DNA of 64,000 nt from Comamonas avium (GTDB lineage Bacteria > Pseudomonadota > Gammaproteobacteria > Burkholderiales > Burkholderiaceae_C): assembly GCF_014836675.1 (NCBI RefSeq), contig NZ_JACSQK010000002.1, positions 434,001-498,000 on the forward strand, read 5' to 3'. Positions 21,377 to 31,775 of this stretch are shown here, in pieces. How positions within the stretch are numbered: the stretch's first letter is position 1; each line of letters opens with the position of its first letter. The notes beneath the pieces were generated by a model that did no database searches, was not told where the DNA came from, and was given only the letters and a program-made list of their open reading frames with translations. The position numbers and the translations under genes are program-made.

Positions 21377-21714
21377 GCGCGTGGATTGCATTGTTGCTGG
21401 CAGTGCCCGCGTTTGCGGCACTGAGCCAGGCCATGGAGCGCCATGGCGCGCAAGCGCGCAGTGGCCTGCCTTGCGCCCGCGTTTTATGGGGCTGGCGTGC
21501 AGCGGGCGTACTGCTGCTGCTCATGTCGCTGGCCGCGTGCCTGCACGCGTGGGGCACGTCTGTGGCAGTGGCCGCGTGGCTGGGTGTGCTGACGTTTGCT
21601 GCGCTGGCTGTGGCACTGGTGCTGACTTATGCAGAGAACCGTCTGCGTGCCATAGCGTGGTGCAGCTTGGTTCTAGCCATCTTGGCAATGGTGGCAAGTG
21701 GGTGGCTGCATTGA
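21373..21714 (+). CDS. DUF3325 membrane protein
   Basis: 113 residues with four hydrophobic helices and a short AMERHGAQ motif near residue 20 (the QMxRH-like signature of DUF3325). It starts at the ATG overlapping the PepSY stop. It is the third member of a conserved trio with DUF3649 and PepSY in proteobacterial siderophore loci. Function unknown; by context it assists inner-membrane handling of siderophore iron. Confidence 0.85.
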   Translation: MSAWIALLLAVPAFAALSQAMERHGAQARSGLPCARVLWGWRAAGVLLLLMSLAACLHAWGTSVAVAAWLGVLTFAALAVALVLTYAENRLRAIAWCSLVLAILAMVASGWLH

Positions 21715-21718
21715 TGTA

Positions 21719-21759
21719 AAAATGAGCGCCTATCGCTTGTGTATAGGATGTTTCAGATA
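21719..21759 (+). repeat. Dispersed intergenic repeat, copy 1
   Basis: The 41 bases starting AAAATGAGCG and containing ATCGCTTG, TATAGG and CAGATA match 37095-37135 at about 32 of 41 positions. Both copies lie directly after a gene stop. The element is related to the CGCTTG-centred palindromes near 41240, 49880 and 56590. Confidence 0.65.
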
Positions 21760-21907
21760 CTTTTAATGCTGAAATTGGCTTTGCGTATACGTTGGCAGCT
21801 CATTTATTTAAATCTCTCCTGACTGTATTACGCTTGCTTGCTCATCATGAGCCACCGCAGTCTTGCGGACTTGATACCAGCAACGACATCCACAGGGAGA
21901 GGCTTCT

Positions 21908-24900
21908 TTGGCAAGCTCAATCGCACCGGGCCTTGTGGCCTTGCACGGCAACTGCACCGAAACACTGGCTGACACGCTGATGGCGTGGATGCAAGCCCAT
22001 CCCCTGGAGCCGCTGGAGCAAGAAACCGTGCTGGTGCAAAGCAATGGCACGGCTGAGTGGTTCAAGATGCGCATGGCAGAACAACTGGGAGTGTGCGCTG
22101 CCGCCAAGGTGGAGCTGCCTGCGCGCTTTATCTGGCGCACCTACCGACAGGTGCTGGGCAAGCACGAGGTGCCACCGTCTTCTCCGCTCGAAAAAATACC
22201 GCTGACCTGGCGCCTGATGCGCTTGCTGCCCGCATGTCTGCATGCGCCAGCTTTTGCCCCGATTGCCAATTTTTTGCGCCCAGGCGAGCCTGAGCGTCTG
22301 CTGCAGCTGGCAGAGCGCCTGGCGGACTTGTTTGACCAGTACCAGATTTACCGCAGCGACTGGCTGGATGCCTGGCAAGCCGGGCGCGACGTGCTGCCCC
22401 AGACCGGCAAGCCAGATCAGACCATCCCCGCTGGCCAGATGTGGCAGCCCCAGCTGTGGCGTGCGGTGCTGGCTGACCTGACGGAGTCTGAAAAAGCCGC
22501 TACACGCACGGCACTGCAAGCTTTGGTGTTGCAGCGCCTGCGCGAAACTGCACCGGGTGCGCTGGTCACCCCCCGGCGGGTGGTGCTGTTCGGGCTGAGC
22601 CATGTGCCCTTGGCCATGCTGGGGTTTATGGATGCGCTGTCGCGCCACTCACAGGTGGTGCTGGCAGTACCCAACCCCTGCCGGTACCACTGGGCGGATG
22701 CGATTGATGGGCGCGATCTGCTGCGCATGCAGCGTCGGCGCCAGCCTCTTAAAAATGGCCAGGATCTGGCGGCGGTACCGCTGGAATCCATGCACACCCA
22801 TGCACACCCGCTGCTGGCGGCCTGGGGCCGGCAAAGCCGTGACTATGTGCGCTTGCTCGACGCGTTTGACACCACGCTGGAAACTGCCAACGCTTCGATC
22901 TGGCCGCGTGTAGATTTGTTCGACGATACCCCTGCCGATCAAGGCACGCTGCTGCAGCAGGTGCAGCGCAGCATGCGCGATTTGTTGCCGCTCAGTGAGC
23001 ATCCGCGTACCACCCAGCCTGGTCACCACATTCCTGCCAGTGATGGATCCATCGTTTTTCACAGCACCCACAGTCTGGTGCGTGAGCTGGAGGTGCTGCA
23101 CGACCAGTTGCTGCACATGCTGGCACAACCGGCCGCTGCGGGGCAGGTGCCGCTGCAGCCGCGCGATGTGATCGTCATGCTGCCCGATATCGAGAAAGCG
23201 GCACCGTCAATTCGTGCGGTGTTTGGCCAGTATGGTCGCACCGATGCCCGCTACATTCCCTTTGATATTGCCGACCTGAGCGCCCGCGCCGCCAGCCCCA
23301 TGGTGGTGGCGCTGCAATGGCTGCTGTGTCTGCCCCAGCAGCGCTGCCGCCTGAGTGAACTGTGTGACCTGATGGATGTACCTGCCATTGCCGCACGTTT
23401 TGGGCTGGCGGCGCAAGATGTGCCGCAGCTGACGCAGTGGATGGCGGGCGCAGGCATTCGCTGGGGCTTGAACAGTCAGCAGCGCGAAAGTCTGGGGTTG
23501 GGCAGTTGTGGCGAGCACAACAGCGCCTGGTTTGGCTTGCGACGTATGTTGCTGGGCTATGCCAGCGGCAGCCGCAGCGTGCAGACAGAGGCAGGCCTGC
23601 AGCAGGCCGCAGCATGGGGAGAGATTGAGCCTTATGACGAGGTCGGCGGGCTGGATGCGCAACTGGCAGGTGTGCTGGCTGCTGTACTGGAGCGCTTGAT
23701 GCACTGGTGGAATGAGGCGTTGCAGGAGGCGGTGCCCGATGTCTGGGCGCAGCGATTGCGTCAGTTGGCACAGGACATGTTTGACCCGCAAGATGAGGTC
23801 GAGCAAGCCTTGCTCGATGGGTTGGAGCAATCCTTGTCACGCTGGCAGAGCGCTTGTGAGGAGGCCGCCTACGCCCAGCCCATTCCTTTGGCGGTGGCGC
23901 AAGAAGCGTGGCTGCAAGCGCTGGAGCAGCCTTCGCTGGAGCAGCGTTTTCGCGCCGGTGGCGTGACTTTTGCCACCCCCATGCCCATGCGCGCCATTCC
24001 GTTTGAGGTGGTGTGTCTGCTGGGTATGAACGATGGGGACTATCCCCGCCGTGCAGCACGCAATGACTTTGATTTGATGCAGCAAAGCGGCCAGTACCGC
24101 CCCGGCGACCGTGCCCGCCGTGACCACGATCGCCAACTGATGCTGGATGCCGTGCTCTCTGCGCGGCGCACGCTCTACATCAGCTGGGCGGGCCACCATG
24201 TGCGCGACAACAGCGAGCAGCCTGCGTCGGTGCTGGTCTCGCAACTGCGCGAGTATCTGGCTGCTGGCTGGCGCGGCGAGCAGGACTTGCTGCAAGAGCG
24301 CACGTGGAGCTATCCACTGCAGCCTTTCAGCCGCCGTTATTTTGAGGTGGGTGCACCGCTCACCACTTACGCCAGCGAATGGCGTGCTGCCCATGCACAG
24401 GCCTTGCAAAATGCGCCCGTGCCCGAGATGCCCGCCTTTGTTCCTGATCCGCAAGTGCCTTTGACCGTGGCGCAGCTGACCGCCTTTGTGCGCAACCCTG
24501 CCAAGGCGTTTTTCCGTGAACGCCTGAGCGTGCACTTTGAGCAAGATGACAGCGTCGTGGACGATGACGAAGTGTTTCAGCTCGATGGCCTGCAAGCCTA
24601 TGGGCTGGTGCAAGAGCTGCAGCAGCAATTTGTCGCGGACTGGGAGGGCTATGGTGCACCCAGACACCCGAACACGCAGTACATCGATGGCGATGCCACG
24701 GCGCAGTTGCTGCAGGCCCGCATCCAAAGTCTGCAGCGTGCAGGACGCCTGCCATTGGCGGGACTGGGCGAGCGTGAGGCACAGCAGTTGCAAGCTACCC
24801 TGCTGCCGGGTTTGCGCACATGGCAGCAGCTGCGCACGGACTACCCCCTGCCTGCCGAGCGCCAGCGCCTGCACTTCACACACCAGAACGTTGTGCTGCA

Positions 24901-25456
24901 AGACTGGCTCGATCAGCTGTGGTTGCCGTCTGCGCAGTCGGCGGGCGTGCTGCCCATCTGGTTGTTGATAGACCCGCGCGATGTGCTCGACGCCAAGCGC
25001 CAGCCCCGGCGCGATCGGTTGCTGCCCGTGTATATCCGCAGCCTAGTGGCCGCGGCATGCGGCGCTGAGGTGCAAGGCATGGTGGTGGGGCGTGATGCCT
25101 GTCTGCACGTACAGCCGATGGATGAGGCCGAGGCGCGCAGTACCTTGCAGACCTTGCTGCAGCTGTGGGTCCAGGGCCATGACCAGCCTTTGCCACTGCC
25201 TGCCAAAACCGGGCTGGCACTGGCAATGTCTGATCTGAATGCTGCCGTCAGTGCCTACGAGGGCGGCTTTAAACACCGTGGAGAGTGTGAAGACATGAGC
25301 TGGCAGCGCCTGTTCCCTGATTACGCCGCCTTGGCTGAAGACGGTCAGCTTGAACCGTTGGCACAGTCCGTGTATGCCCCGATGCATGCCTGGTGTGCCA
25401 GCAGCCTCGCGGTGGTGGACTGGACGCAAGATCTGGCGCAAGGAGCTCCGGCATGA
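21908..25456 (+). CDS. recC: Exodeoxyribonuclease V subunit gamma (RecC)
   Basis: 1182 residues starting at a TTG (MASSIAPGLVALHGNCTETL) with GGGAG about eight bases upstream. RecC hallmarks are QETVLVQSNGTAEWFKMRMA at the N-terminus, KIPLTWRLMRLLP near 95, and FGLSHVPLAMLGFMDALSRH near 230. The helicase-like motif VVCLLGMNDGDYPRRAARNDFDLM lies near 705, and the dead nuclease-like C-terminal domain includes VAQLTAFVRNPAKAFFRERL near 860. RecC has no catalytic ATPase site; it splits the duplex and reads Chi. It is translated with RecB through an ATGA overlap. Confidence 0.96.
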   Translation: MASSIAPGLVALHGNCTETLADTLMAWMQAHPLEPLEQETVLVQSNGTAEWFKMRMAEQLGVCAAAKVELPARFIWRTYRQVLGKHEVPPSSPLEKIPLTWRLMRLLPACLHAPAFAPIANFLRPGEPERLLQLAERLADLFDQYQIYRSDWLDAWQAGRDVLPQTGKPDQTIPAGQMWQPQLWRAVLADLTESEKAATRTALQALVLQRLRETAPGALVTPRRVVLFGLSHVPLAMLGFMDALSRHSQVVLAVPNPCRYHWADAIDGRDLLRMQRRRQPLKNGQDLAAVPLESMHTHAHPLLAAWGRQSRDYVRLLDAFDTTLETANASIWPRVDLFDDTPADQGTLLQQVQRSMRDLLPLSEHPRTTQPGHHIPASDGSIVFHSTHSLVRELEVLHDQLLHMLAQPAAAGQVPLQPRDVIVMLPDIEKAAPSIRAVFGQYGRTDARYIPFDIADLSARAASPMVVALQWLLCLPQQRCRLSELCDLMDVPAIAARFGLAAQDVPQLTQWMAGAGIRWGLNSQQRESLGLGSCGEHNSAWFGLRRMLLGYASGSRSVQTEAGLQQAAAWGEIEPYDEVGGLDAQLAGVLAAVLERLMHWWNEALQEAVPDVWAQRLRQLAQDMFDPQDEVEQALLDGLEQSLSRWQSACEEAAYAQPIPLAVAQEAWLQALEQPSLEQRFRAGGVTFATPMPMRAIPFEVVCLLGMNDGDYPRRAARNDFDLMQQSGQYRPGDRARRDHDRQLMLDAVLSARRTLYISWAGHHVRDNSEQPASVLVSQLREYLAAGWRGEQDLLQERTWSYPLQPFSRRYFEVGAPLTTYASEWRAAHAQALQNAPVPEMPAFVPDPQVPLTVAQLTAFVRNPAKAFFRERLSVHFEQDDSVVDDDEVFQLDGLQAYGLVQELQQQFVADWEGYGAPRHPNTQYIDGDATAQLLQARIQSLQRAGRLPLAGLGEREAQQLQATLLPGLRTWQQLRTDYPLPAERQRLHFTHQNVVLQDWLDQLWLPSAQSAGVLPIWLLIDPRDVLDAKRQPRRDRLLPVYIRSLVAAACGAEVQGMVVGRDACLHVQPMDEAEARSTLQTLLQLWVQGHDQPLPLPAKTGLALAMSDLNAAVSAYEGGFKHRGECEDMSWQRLFPDYAALAEDGQLEPLAQSVYAPMHAWCASSLAVVDWTQDLAQGAPA

Positions 25457-28400
25457 GTGAGCGCCAGATTCTGGATGCGGCCAGCTTTCCGCTGCATGGC
25501 AGCCGCCTGATTGAAGCCAGTGCGGGCACCGGCAAGACCTGGACGATTGCCGCGCTGTACCTGCGCCTGGTGCTGGGCCATGGGGACGCCAACGGTTTTG
25601 GCAGGGCCTTGATGCCCTCTGATATTTTGGTGATGACCTTCACACGTGCAGCCACGCGGGAGCTGTCAGACCGCATTCGGGCGCGGCTGGTGGAGGCCGT
25701 GGCCTGCTTTCGGGGCCAGCAGGCCGTGGCCACGCACGACAGTTTCTTGCAAGCACTGATCCACGCCTACCCTGAAGGTGTGCAGCGCGAGCAGGCCGCA
25801 TGGCGCTTGGCGATGGCGGCGGAGTGCATGGACGATGCTGCCATTTTCACCATCGACGCATGGTGCCAGCGCATGTTGCGTGAGCATGCATTTGACAGCG
25901 GTAATTTGTTTGATGAAGTGCTCGAGAGCGACGAAAGTCAGCGTTTGCTGGATGCCTGCCATGACTACTGGCGCCAGCAGTGCTACCCCTTGAATGGTGC
26001 GCAGCTGGAGGTGGTGCTGGATGTCTGGAACGGTGTGTCGGCGTTGCTGCAAGACATGCAGGCCCTGGGCCGTGACAGCGTGGATGTACAGCACGGCGCA
26101 GGCAGCTTGGCGCAGTGCGTACAGCAAGCGCAGCAAACCCACGAGGGTACGCTGCAGACCTTGTCACAAGGCTGGGCGGACAAGGCGCAACGCCTGCAGC
26201 ATTGGCTGGATGCACAACTGGATGGGCAGGCCTACCTGTGGGACAAGCGCAAGCTGCAGCCCGCGCGCTATACCGGATGGCTGCAGGCGCTGGGCGCATG
26301 GGCGCAAGACCCGCTGAACACGCCCCTGGCGCTGACAGAAGCTGCACGCCATCGCCTGAGCCCGCAAGGCATGGCCGAAGCCTGCAAAGGCTCCACCATG
26401 GACGTGCTGTTGCCTACCGAATTTTCCGAGCTGCAGCAGTTGCTGCAAGAGCTGGACCGTCTGCCGCCATCTTCTGTTGCCATTCGTCTGCACGCGGCGG
26501 CACAAGTGCAGGCCCGTATGCAGTGGCTCAAACGTCAGGCCGGCACCTTCGGTTTTGCCGATATGTTGCAACGTCTGGATGTGGCACTGTCATCAGAGAA
26601 TGCGGCCAATTTGCGCAGCAGCATCCTGGCGCAATACCCGGTGGCGCTGATTGATGAATTCCAGGACACCTCGCCGCTGCAATACCGCTTGTTTGACCGT
26701 ATTTACAGCACCGCTGACAACCACCCGGAAAGTGCGTTGCTGCTGATTGGCGACCCCAAGCAATCTATTTATGGCTTTCGAGGGGCTGATATTTACAGCT
26801 ACCTGCGCGCCCGTCAGGCCACGCAGGGCAGGCACTATGTGCTGGATGTGAATTACCGTTCCACGCATGCAATGGTGCAGTCGGTGAACCAGTGGTTTGC
26901 GCAGGCAGAAGTCCGGCCGGGGCAGGGCGCTTTCATGTTCCGCAAGCAGCAAGAGGGAGCAAGCACCAACCCCTTGCCGTTCGACCCTGTGCGTGCTCAT
27001 GGCCGCAAAGAGCAACTGGTGCACCAGGGGCAAGTGGTGCCCGCGATGCACGTACTGTGGCATGACGCAGAGGGCGAGCCGGTGAGCAGTGAGTTGCTGC
27101 GCCAGCACATGGCGCAGGCATGTGCCCAGCAGGTGGTGCAGTGGCTCAATGATCCCGATGTGGGATTTGCACAAGACGGTCAGGCTTTGCAGCGTTTGCG
27201 CCCACGCGATATGGCGGTACTGGTGCGCACAGGGCGTGAGGCTGCAGCTGTGCGCCATCAGTTGCAGCGCCGTGGCGTGGCTTCTGTCTATTTGTCTGAC
27301 CAGGAATCAGTATTTGGTAGCGACGAAGCACAGGACTTGTTGCTGTGGCTGCGTGCGGTTGCATCCCCCCTGGATGTGCCGGTTGTGCGCGCCGCACTTG
27401 CAACACGCATGATGGGCTTGAGCCTGCCCGAGTTGGCCTGGCTGGCCGCCAATGACGAAGCCTTTGACAGCTACAGCGAGCAATTGCGACACTTGCACGG
27501 GGTATGGCAGCGACAGGGAGTGCTGGCCATGCTGCGCCAGAGCTTGCACCGTATGCAGCTACCCGCCCGCTGGCTGGCGGACATGGGCGGCGAGCGCCGT
27601 CTGACCAACGTCCTGCACTTGGCGGAGTTGCTGCAAAACGCCAGTGCCACACTGGAAGGCGAGCAAGCGCTGATTCGCTGGCTGGCCACGCAGATTGAAG
27701 ACCCGGGTGCCGGTGTCGAAGAGCAGATCGTGCGGCTGGAAAGTGATGCCGATCTGGTGAAAGTGGTGACCGTACACAAGAGCAAGGGTTTGGAATACCC
27801 CGTGGTGTTCTTGCCGTTTGCGGCGGACTTTCGGGCCTATAGCGATGAGCTGGTGCGCTTGCCACAGGCGGATGGCAGCAAGCTTTTGAAGCTCAACGCC
27901 AGCGAGCAAGACAAGCAACTGGCAGATGCCGAGCGCCTGCGCGAAGATTTGCGGCTGTTCTATGTGGCACTGACGCGCCCGCGTCACACCTTGTGGCTGG
28001 GATTGGGCGCACTGCGCAAAGGCAGTTCCAGCCGCTGTGTGAACCACCAGGGGGCCAGCGGCTATTTGCTCAATGGTGGTGAACAAGCGCCAGCCAGCAC
28101 GTGGTGGAGTGCGCTGCAGGCACTGGCGGGGCAATGCCCGCAGATGTCGCTGCAGCGCTTGGAGCTGCCGGTAGACAGCACCAGGCTGCTTGCCCGAGAC
28201 CAGGCGACACCGTTGCATATGCCGGCCGCTTATGACGGCGAATTTGATCGCAGCTGGGGCATTGGCAGCTTTACGGCCTTGGTGCGCGGAGCCAGCAGCA
28301 AAGCCAGCGCAGTGCTGCCTGTGGCAGCCTTGCGCCCGGCCGATGATGAGCGCATGGCGCTGGAGCTGCTGCCTGCCAAACCCAGCTTGCTGAAAGCACA

Positions 28401-29136
28401 GGCCGATGCACCCGTGTGGCACCGCTTTAAACGAGGAGAGCTGGTGGGCAACTTCATCCACGACCAGCTGGAGTGGCTGGAAGGTGAAGACTTTGCCCTG
28501 TCTGCGGACGGCCAGGGCCCGTTGGCGCAGCGTTTGCTGCGCCGCTGTGAGCATGCGGGCCGTGGCGATGAAGCGCAAGACGTGGTGACATGGCTGTCTG
28601 CGGTGGTTCACCACCCATTGCCTGTCATCGACTGCAGCCTGGCGCAGATCACCACACGCTTGGCGGAGATGGAGTTTTGGCTGCCACTGGCGCAACTACC
28701 CGCTGCGCGGGTGGATGCCTTGTGCCATGCCTTTATCCTGCCCGGCCAAACCCGGCCTGCCCTGCCGCAGCGCAGCCTGCACGGCATGCTCATGGGGTTT
28801 GCAGACCTGGTGTTTGAGCACCAAGGCCGGTACTGGGTGATGGATTACAAAACCAATCATCTGGGTGTGGATGCCGCAGCCTATACCGACGCAGCCCTGG
28901 CGCAAGCCATGCTGCAGCACCGGTATGACGTACAGGCTGCCTTGTACATGCTGGCACTGCACCGATTGCTGCAAAGCCGCATGGGCGCAGCCTATGCCCC
29001 CGATGAGCACCTGGGGGGAGCGCTCTACTTCTTTTTGCGAGGCATGGATGGTGCCGCGCATGCCATACACACCGTACCGCCTGTACTGCCTTTGCTGCAG
29101 GCCCTGGAAGATTTGTTGCAAGAGGTGAGTGCATGA
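25453..29136 (+). CDS. recB: Exodeoxyribonuclease V subunit beta (RecB)
   Basis: 1227 residues; the ATG at 25453 overlaps the recC stop and follows AAGGAG. Walker A lies in LIEASAGTGKTWTIAALYLR near residue 20. The Q/Ia region is FTRAATRELSDRIRARL near 65, Walker B is VALIDEFQDTSPLQYRLFDR near 400, and helicase motifs VHKSKGLEYPVVFLP near 775 follow. The C-terminal nuclease motif is YWVMDYKTNHLG near 1130, with the D-x-K catalytic residues present. RecB is the 3'-5' helicase and the only nuclease of RecBCD, acting on double-strand ends. ATGA overlap couples it to recD. Confidence 0.97.
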   Translation: MSERQILDAASFPLHGSRLIEASAGTGKTWTIAALYLRLVLGHGDANGFGRALMPSDILVMTFTRAATRELSDRIRARLVEAVACFRGQQAVATHDSFLQALIHAYPEGVQREQAAWRLAMAAECMDDAAIFTIDAWCQRMLREHAFDSGNLFDEVLESDESQRLLDACHDYWRQQCYPLNGAQLEVVLDVWNGVSALLQDMQALGRDSVDVQHGAGSLAQCVQQAQQTHEGTLQTLSQGWADKAQRLQHWLDAQLDGQAYLWDKRKLQPARYTGWLQALGAWAQDPLNTPLALTEAARHRLSPQGMAEACKGSTMDVLLPTEFSELQQLLQELDRLPPSSVAIRLHAAAQVQARMQWLKRQAGTFGFADMLQRLDVALSSENAANLRSSILAQYPVALIDEFQDTSPLQYRLFDRIYSTADNHPESALLLIGDPKQSIYGFRGADIYSYLRARQATQGRHYVLDVNYRSTHAMVQSVNQWFAQAEVRPGQGAFMFRKQQEGASTNPLPFDPVRAHGRKEQLVHQGQVVPAMHVLWHDAEGEPVSSELLRQHMAQACAQQVVQWLNDPDVGFAQDGQALQRLRPRDMAVLVRTGREAAAVRHQLQRRGVASVYLSDQESVFGSDEAQDLLLWLRAVASPLDVPVVRAALATRMMGLSLPELAWLAANDEAFDSYSEQLRHLHGVWQRQGVLAMLRQSLHRMQLPARWLADMGGERRLTNVLHLAELLQNASATLEGEQALIRWLATQIEDPGAGVEEQIVRLESDADLVKVVTVHKSKGLEYPVVFLPFAADFRAYSDELVRLPQADGSKLLKLNASEQDKQLADAERLREDLRLFYVALTRPRHTLWLGLGALRKGSSSRCVNHQGASGYLLNGGEQAPASTWWSALQALAGQCPQMSLQRLELPVDSTRLLARDQATPLHMPAAYDGEFDRSWGIGSFTALVRGASSKASAVLPVAALRPADDERMALELLPAKPSLLKAQADAPVWHRFKRGELVGNFIHDQLEWLEGEDFALSADGQGPLAQRLLRRCEHAGRGDEAQDVVTWLSAVVHHPLPVIDCSLAQITTRLAEMEFWLPLAQLPAARVDALCHAFILPGQTRPALPQRSLHGMLMGFADLVFEHQGRYWVMDYKTNHLGVDAAAYTDAALAQAMLQHRYDVQAALYMLALHRLLQSRMGAAYAPDEHLGGALYFFLRGMDGAAHAIHTVPPVLPLLQALEDLLQEVSA

Positions 29137-31214
29137 TCCGCAAGCGCGCGCGAGATACCGATACGCTGGATTTGTTTGCCGCTGCAGTGGAGCAGGCACA
29201 AACCCTTTGCACAGCCGATACGCTGGATTTACTGCGCCACTGGGCAGATGCCGGTGTGCTGCGTCGGCTGGATGTGGCGCTGGCAGCATGGGTGCACGAG
29301 CAAGATCCACATATCGCACCCTGTGCTGTGGTGGCGGTCACGCTGCTGGCACACATGGAAGGGCGTGGTTACAGCTGCCTGCCTCTGGCCGATCTGGTGC
29401 ATACCCCGAATGCAGTGCTGGGCTGGGAGGCGCAAGAGCTGCCGGCATTGCAGGCACTGTGGACGCAATTGCCATTACGTTTGGACGATTGGTTGCAGGC
29501 CTTGCAAGCCAGTGCCCTGGTGCGTGACGTGGGGTTGCAGGCTGACCATGCACAGCCTTTGGTGCTGGCCGCATCGGGTACGCCACAGCCGCTGCTGTAC
29601 CTGCGCCGCTACTGGGACTATGAGCGCATGGTGGCAGCGCACATTCTGCAGCGCAGTCAGGCACCCACCGTGGCACTGGATGAACCTTCGGCACGGCAGT
29701 GGCTGGACAAGTTTTTTCCAGCCACACCAGATGCTTGTAACTGGCAGAAGGTGGCATGTGCCTTGGCGCTGCGCGGGCATTTTTCGGTCATTACGGGTGG
29801 CCCTGGTACCGGTAAAACCTACACTGCGGCCCGGTTGCTGGCCTTGCTGTTTGCCACTACGCCGAATGCCGATCAGCTGCGCGTGGCACTGGCGGCGCCC
29901 ACGGGCAAAGCGGCGGCAAGGCTGAAGCAGTCGATTGAATCTGCTTTGCAGCACTTGCAGGTCAGCGTGGGCTCCGCGCTGAATCTGCCTGCGCTGGTGC
30001 AACGCGTGGGGGCAGCACGTACCTTGCATTCACTGCTGGGCGCACGCCCTGGCACGCGGCACTGGGGCTACCACGCAGGGCGACCGCTGGATGTGGATGT
30101 GCTGATCGTGGATGAGGCCTCCATGGTGCATCTGGAGATGATGTCCGCACTGCTGGAGGCGTTGCCTCCCAATGCGCGGCTGATTTTGCTGGGCGACAAA
30201 GACCAGCTGGCATCGGTGGAGGCGGGGGCAGTTTTGGGTGACCTGTGCCGCGACGCAGCGGCTGGGCGCTATGGCACGGCCACGCTGGGTTTTGTGGAGC
30301 GCGTGGCTGGTGAAACGATTCCGCAGAGTTTTCATGCACTGGGCGCCGCCCCTGCGTTGGCGCAACACACGGTAATGCTGCGTGCCAGCCGCCGTTTTGA
30401 TGGGCCGATTGCAGCCCTGGCCATGGCGGTGAACGCAGGCGATGCGGCAGACAGCCTGCAAGTGCTGCAAGACGATGTGACGCAACACGGAGAACGCGCG
30501 CGCATTGCGCTGCGCCAGGACGGATACCTGCCCGCAGTGCATGCACTGGCTTTGCTAGGGCGCGGTGATGCTCCGGGCTATGGGGCCTATGTGGAGGCAT
30601 TGCAACGCTGGGCGGATGTGAAAAACGGTGCAGAGATAGAGGCGGTCCACCACCGCTGGGTGTGCGATGTGTTGCAGGCGTTTGACCGCTTTCGCTTGCT
30701 GTGTGCGGTGCGTGAAGGTGCGTGGGGCGTGGCAGGCCTGAACCAGTCCATTGTCAGTGCCTTGCGTGCGCAAGGCGTGATTGCGCCAGAAGGGGAGTGG
30801 TACGCGGGGCGTCCTGTGATGGTCATGCGCAACGATGCCGCACTGGGTGTGTTCAACGGTGACATCGGCATGGCCTTGCCCAGTGCGGCGGCTGGCAATC
30901 CTTTGCGGGTGTATTTCCTGCAGGGCGATGACTTGCGCTCTGTGAGCGTGGCGCGTCTGGCGCATGTTGAGACGGCCTTTGCCATGACGGTGCACAAAAG
31001 CCAAGGCTCCGAGTTTGAACATACGGCGCTGGTGCTGTCTGCACATGCGGGCGGCGTGCTTGGGCGTGAACTGGTCTATACCGGTATCACCCGGGCACGG
31101 GAGCATTTCACGCTGATGGCGGAGCGCCCCGGATTGCTGAGCACCGCCATTGCCAGCCCGACGCGCCGTGCCAGCGGGCTGCTGCGATTCCTGCAAGGGG
31201 AGTTGCACTCCTGA
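29133..31214 (+). CDS. recD: Exodeoxyribonuclease V subunit alpha (RecD)
   Basis: 693 residues. Walker A is in VITGGPGTGKTYTAARLLAL near residue 222, Walker B in VDVLIVDEASMVHLEMMSAL near 325, and motif VI-like AMTVHKSQGSEFEHTALVLS near 618, then YTGITRAREHF. RecD is the fast 5'-3' helicase of the RecBCD complex. The gene begins at the ATG overlapping the recB stop. The order recC-recB-recD with no thyA/ptr insertion and overlaps at both junctions shows a tight stoichiometric operon. Confidence 0.96.
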   Translation: MIRKRARDTDTLDLFAAAVEQAQTLCTADTLDLLRHWADAGVLRRLDVALAAWVHEQDPHIAPCAVVAVTLLAHMEGRGYSCLPLADLVHTPNAVLGWEAQELPALQALWTQLPLRLDDWLQALQASALVRDVGLQADHAQPLVLAASGTPQPLLYLRRYWDYERMVAAHILQRSQAPTVALDEPSARQWLDKFFPATPDACNWQKVACALALRGHFSVITGGPGTGKTYTAARLLALLFATTPNADQLRVALAAPTGKAAARLKQSIESALQHLQVSVGSALNLPALVQRVGAARTLHSLLGARPGTRHWGYHAGRPLDVDVLIVDEASMVHLEMMSALLEALPPNARLILLGDKDQLASVEAGAVLGDLCRDAAAGRYGTATLGFVERVAGETIPQSFHALGAAPALAQHTVMLRASRRFDGPIAALAMAVNAGDAADSLQVLQDDVTQHGERARIALRQDGYLPAVHALALLGRGDAPGYGAYVEALQRWADVKNGAEIEAVHHRWVCDVLQAFDRFRLLCAVREGAWGVAGLNQSIVSALRAQGVIAPEGEWYAGRPVMVMRNDAALGVFNGDIGMALPSAAAGNPLRVYFLQGDDLRSVSVARLAHVETAFAMTVHKSQGSEFEHTALVLSAHAGGVLGRELVYTGITRAREHFTLMAERPGLLSTAIASPTRRASGLLRFLQGELHS

Positions 31215-31311
31215 AATGAGCGCTTCCAGTTTGGAGGGAGGCGGAGCTGAAGACGGATTGCATGGAAAGCATGGGGTGATGTTTTCATGCGCTTTGCCCG
31301 CTGTATCTAAA

Positions 31312-31701
31312 ATGCCCTCCATGCTTTTTTTGCCCGCTTCGCACCTGTCGCGCCGCACCATCACTGGTGTGCTGGCGCTGTGGCTGTGCGTGGTTGCGGC
31401 AGGGGTATGGGCACCGCTGGCACGTGCGCACATGGCTGCCCAAGGGGTCGAGCGCCTGTGCTCTGGCGAGGTTGTTCCGCAATGGGCGCCCAATCCAGTG
31501 GCGCACGCAGAGCATGGCGACGCTGGTGCACTGCACCATTTGATCGATTGCCCTTTGTGCTTGCCGGTGCTGGCACCACCGCCCGGGGTGCACAGCAGCC
31601 CGCAGCATGCAGCGCCGCAGCTGGTGCCGCCAGAGCCAGTGGCAACTGCGCACATGGCCATGCCTGGACAGTGGCCACCGGCTCGCGGACCACCTGTCTA
31701 G
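31312..31701 (+). CDS. DUF2946-like exported protein
   Basis: About 129 residues from ATG 31312 (or 126 from ATG 31321); neither has a clear ribosome binding site. The N-terminus has a signal sequence (RRTITGVLALWLCVVAAGVW). The middle contains LHHLIDCPLCLPV, a His/Cys cluster (H-H-x4-C-x2-C) typical of DUF2946 and probably metal binding. The C-terminus is proline- and histidine-rich. DUF2946 genes commonly accompany copper genes, and the next gene encodes a PCu(A)C copper chaperone. Role inferred from context only. Confidence 0.7.
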   Translation: MPSMLFLPASHLSRRTITGVLALWLCVVAAGVWAPLARAHMAAQGVERLCSGEVVPQWAPNPVAHAEHGDAGALHHLIDCPLCLPVLAPPPGVHSSPQHAAPQLVPPEPVATAHMAMPGQWPPARGPPV

Positions 31702-31775
31702 ACACACTTTCTTTGCATGAATGTGCGGTGCAAGATGTGCACTGCGGGTGTTGGATTTTTTGAAAGAATTTTGTG

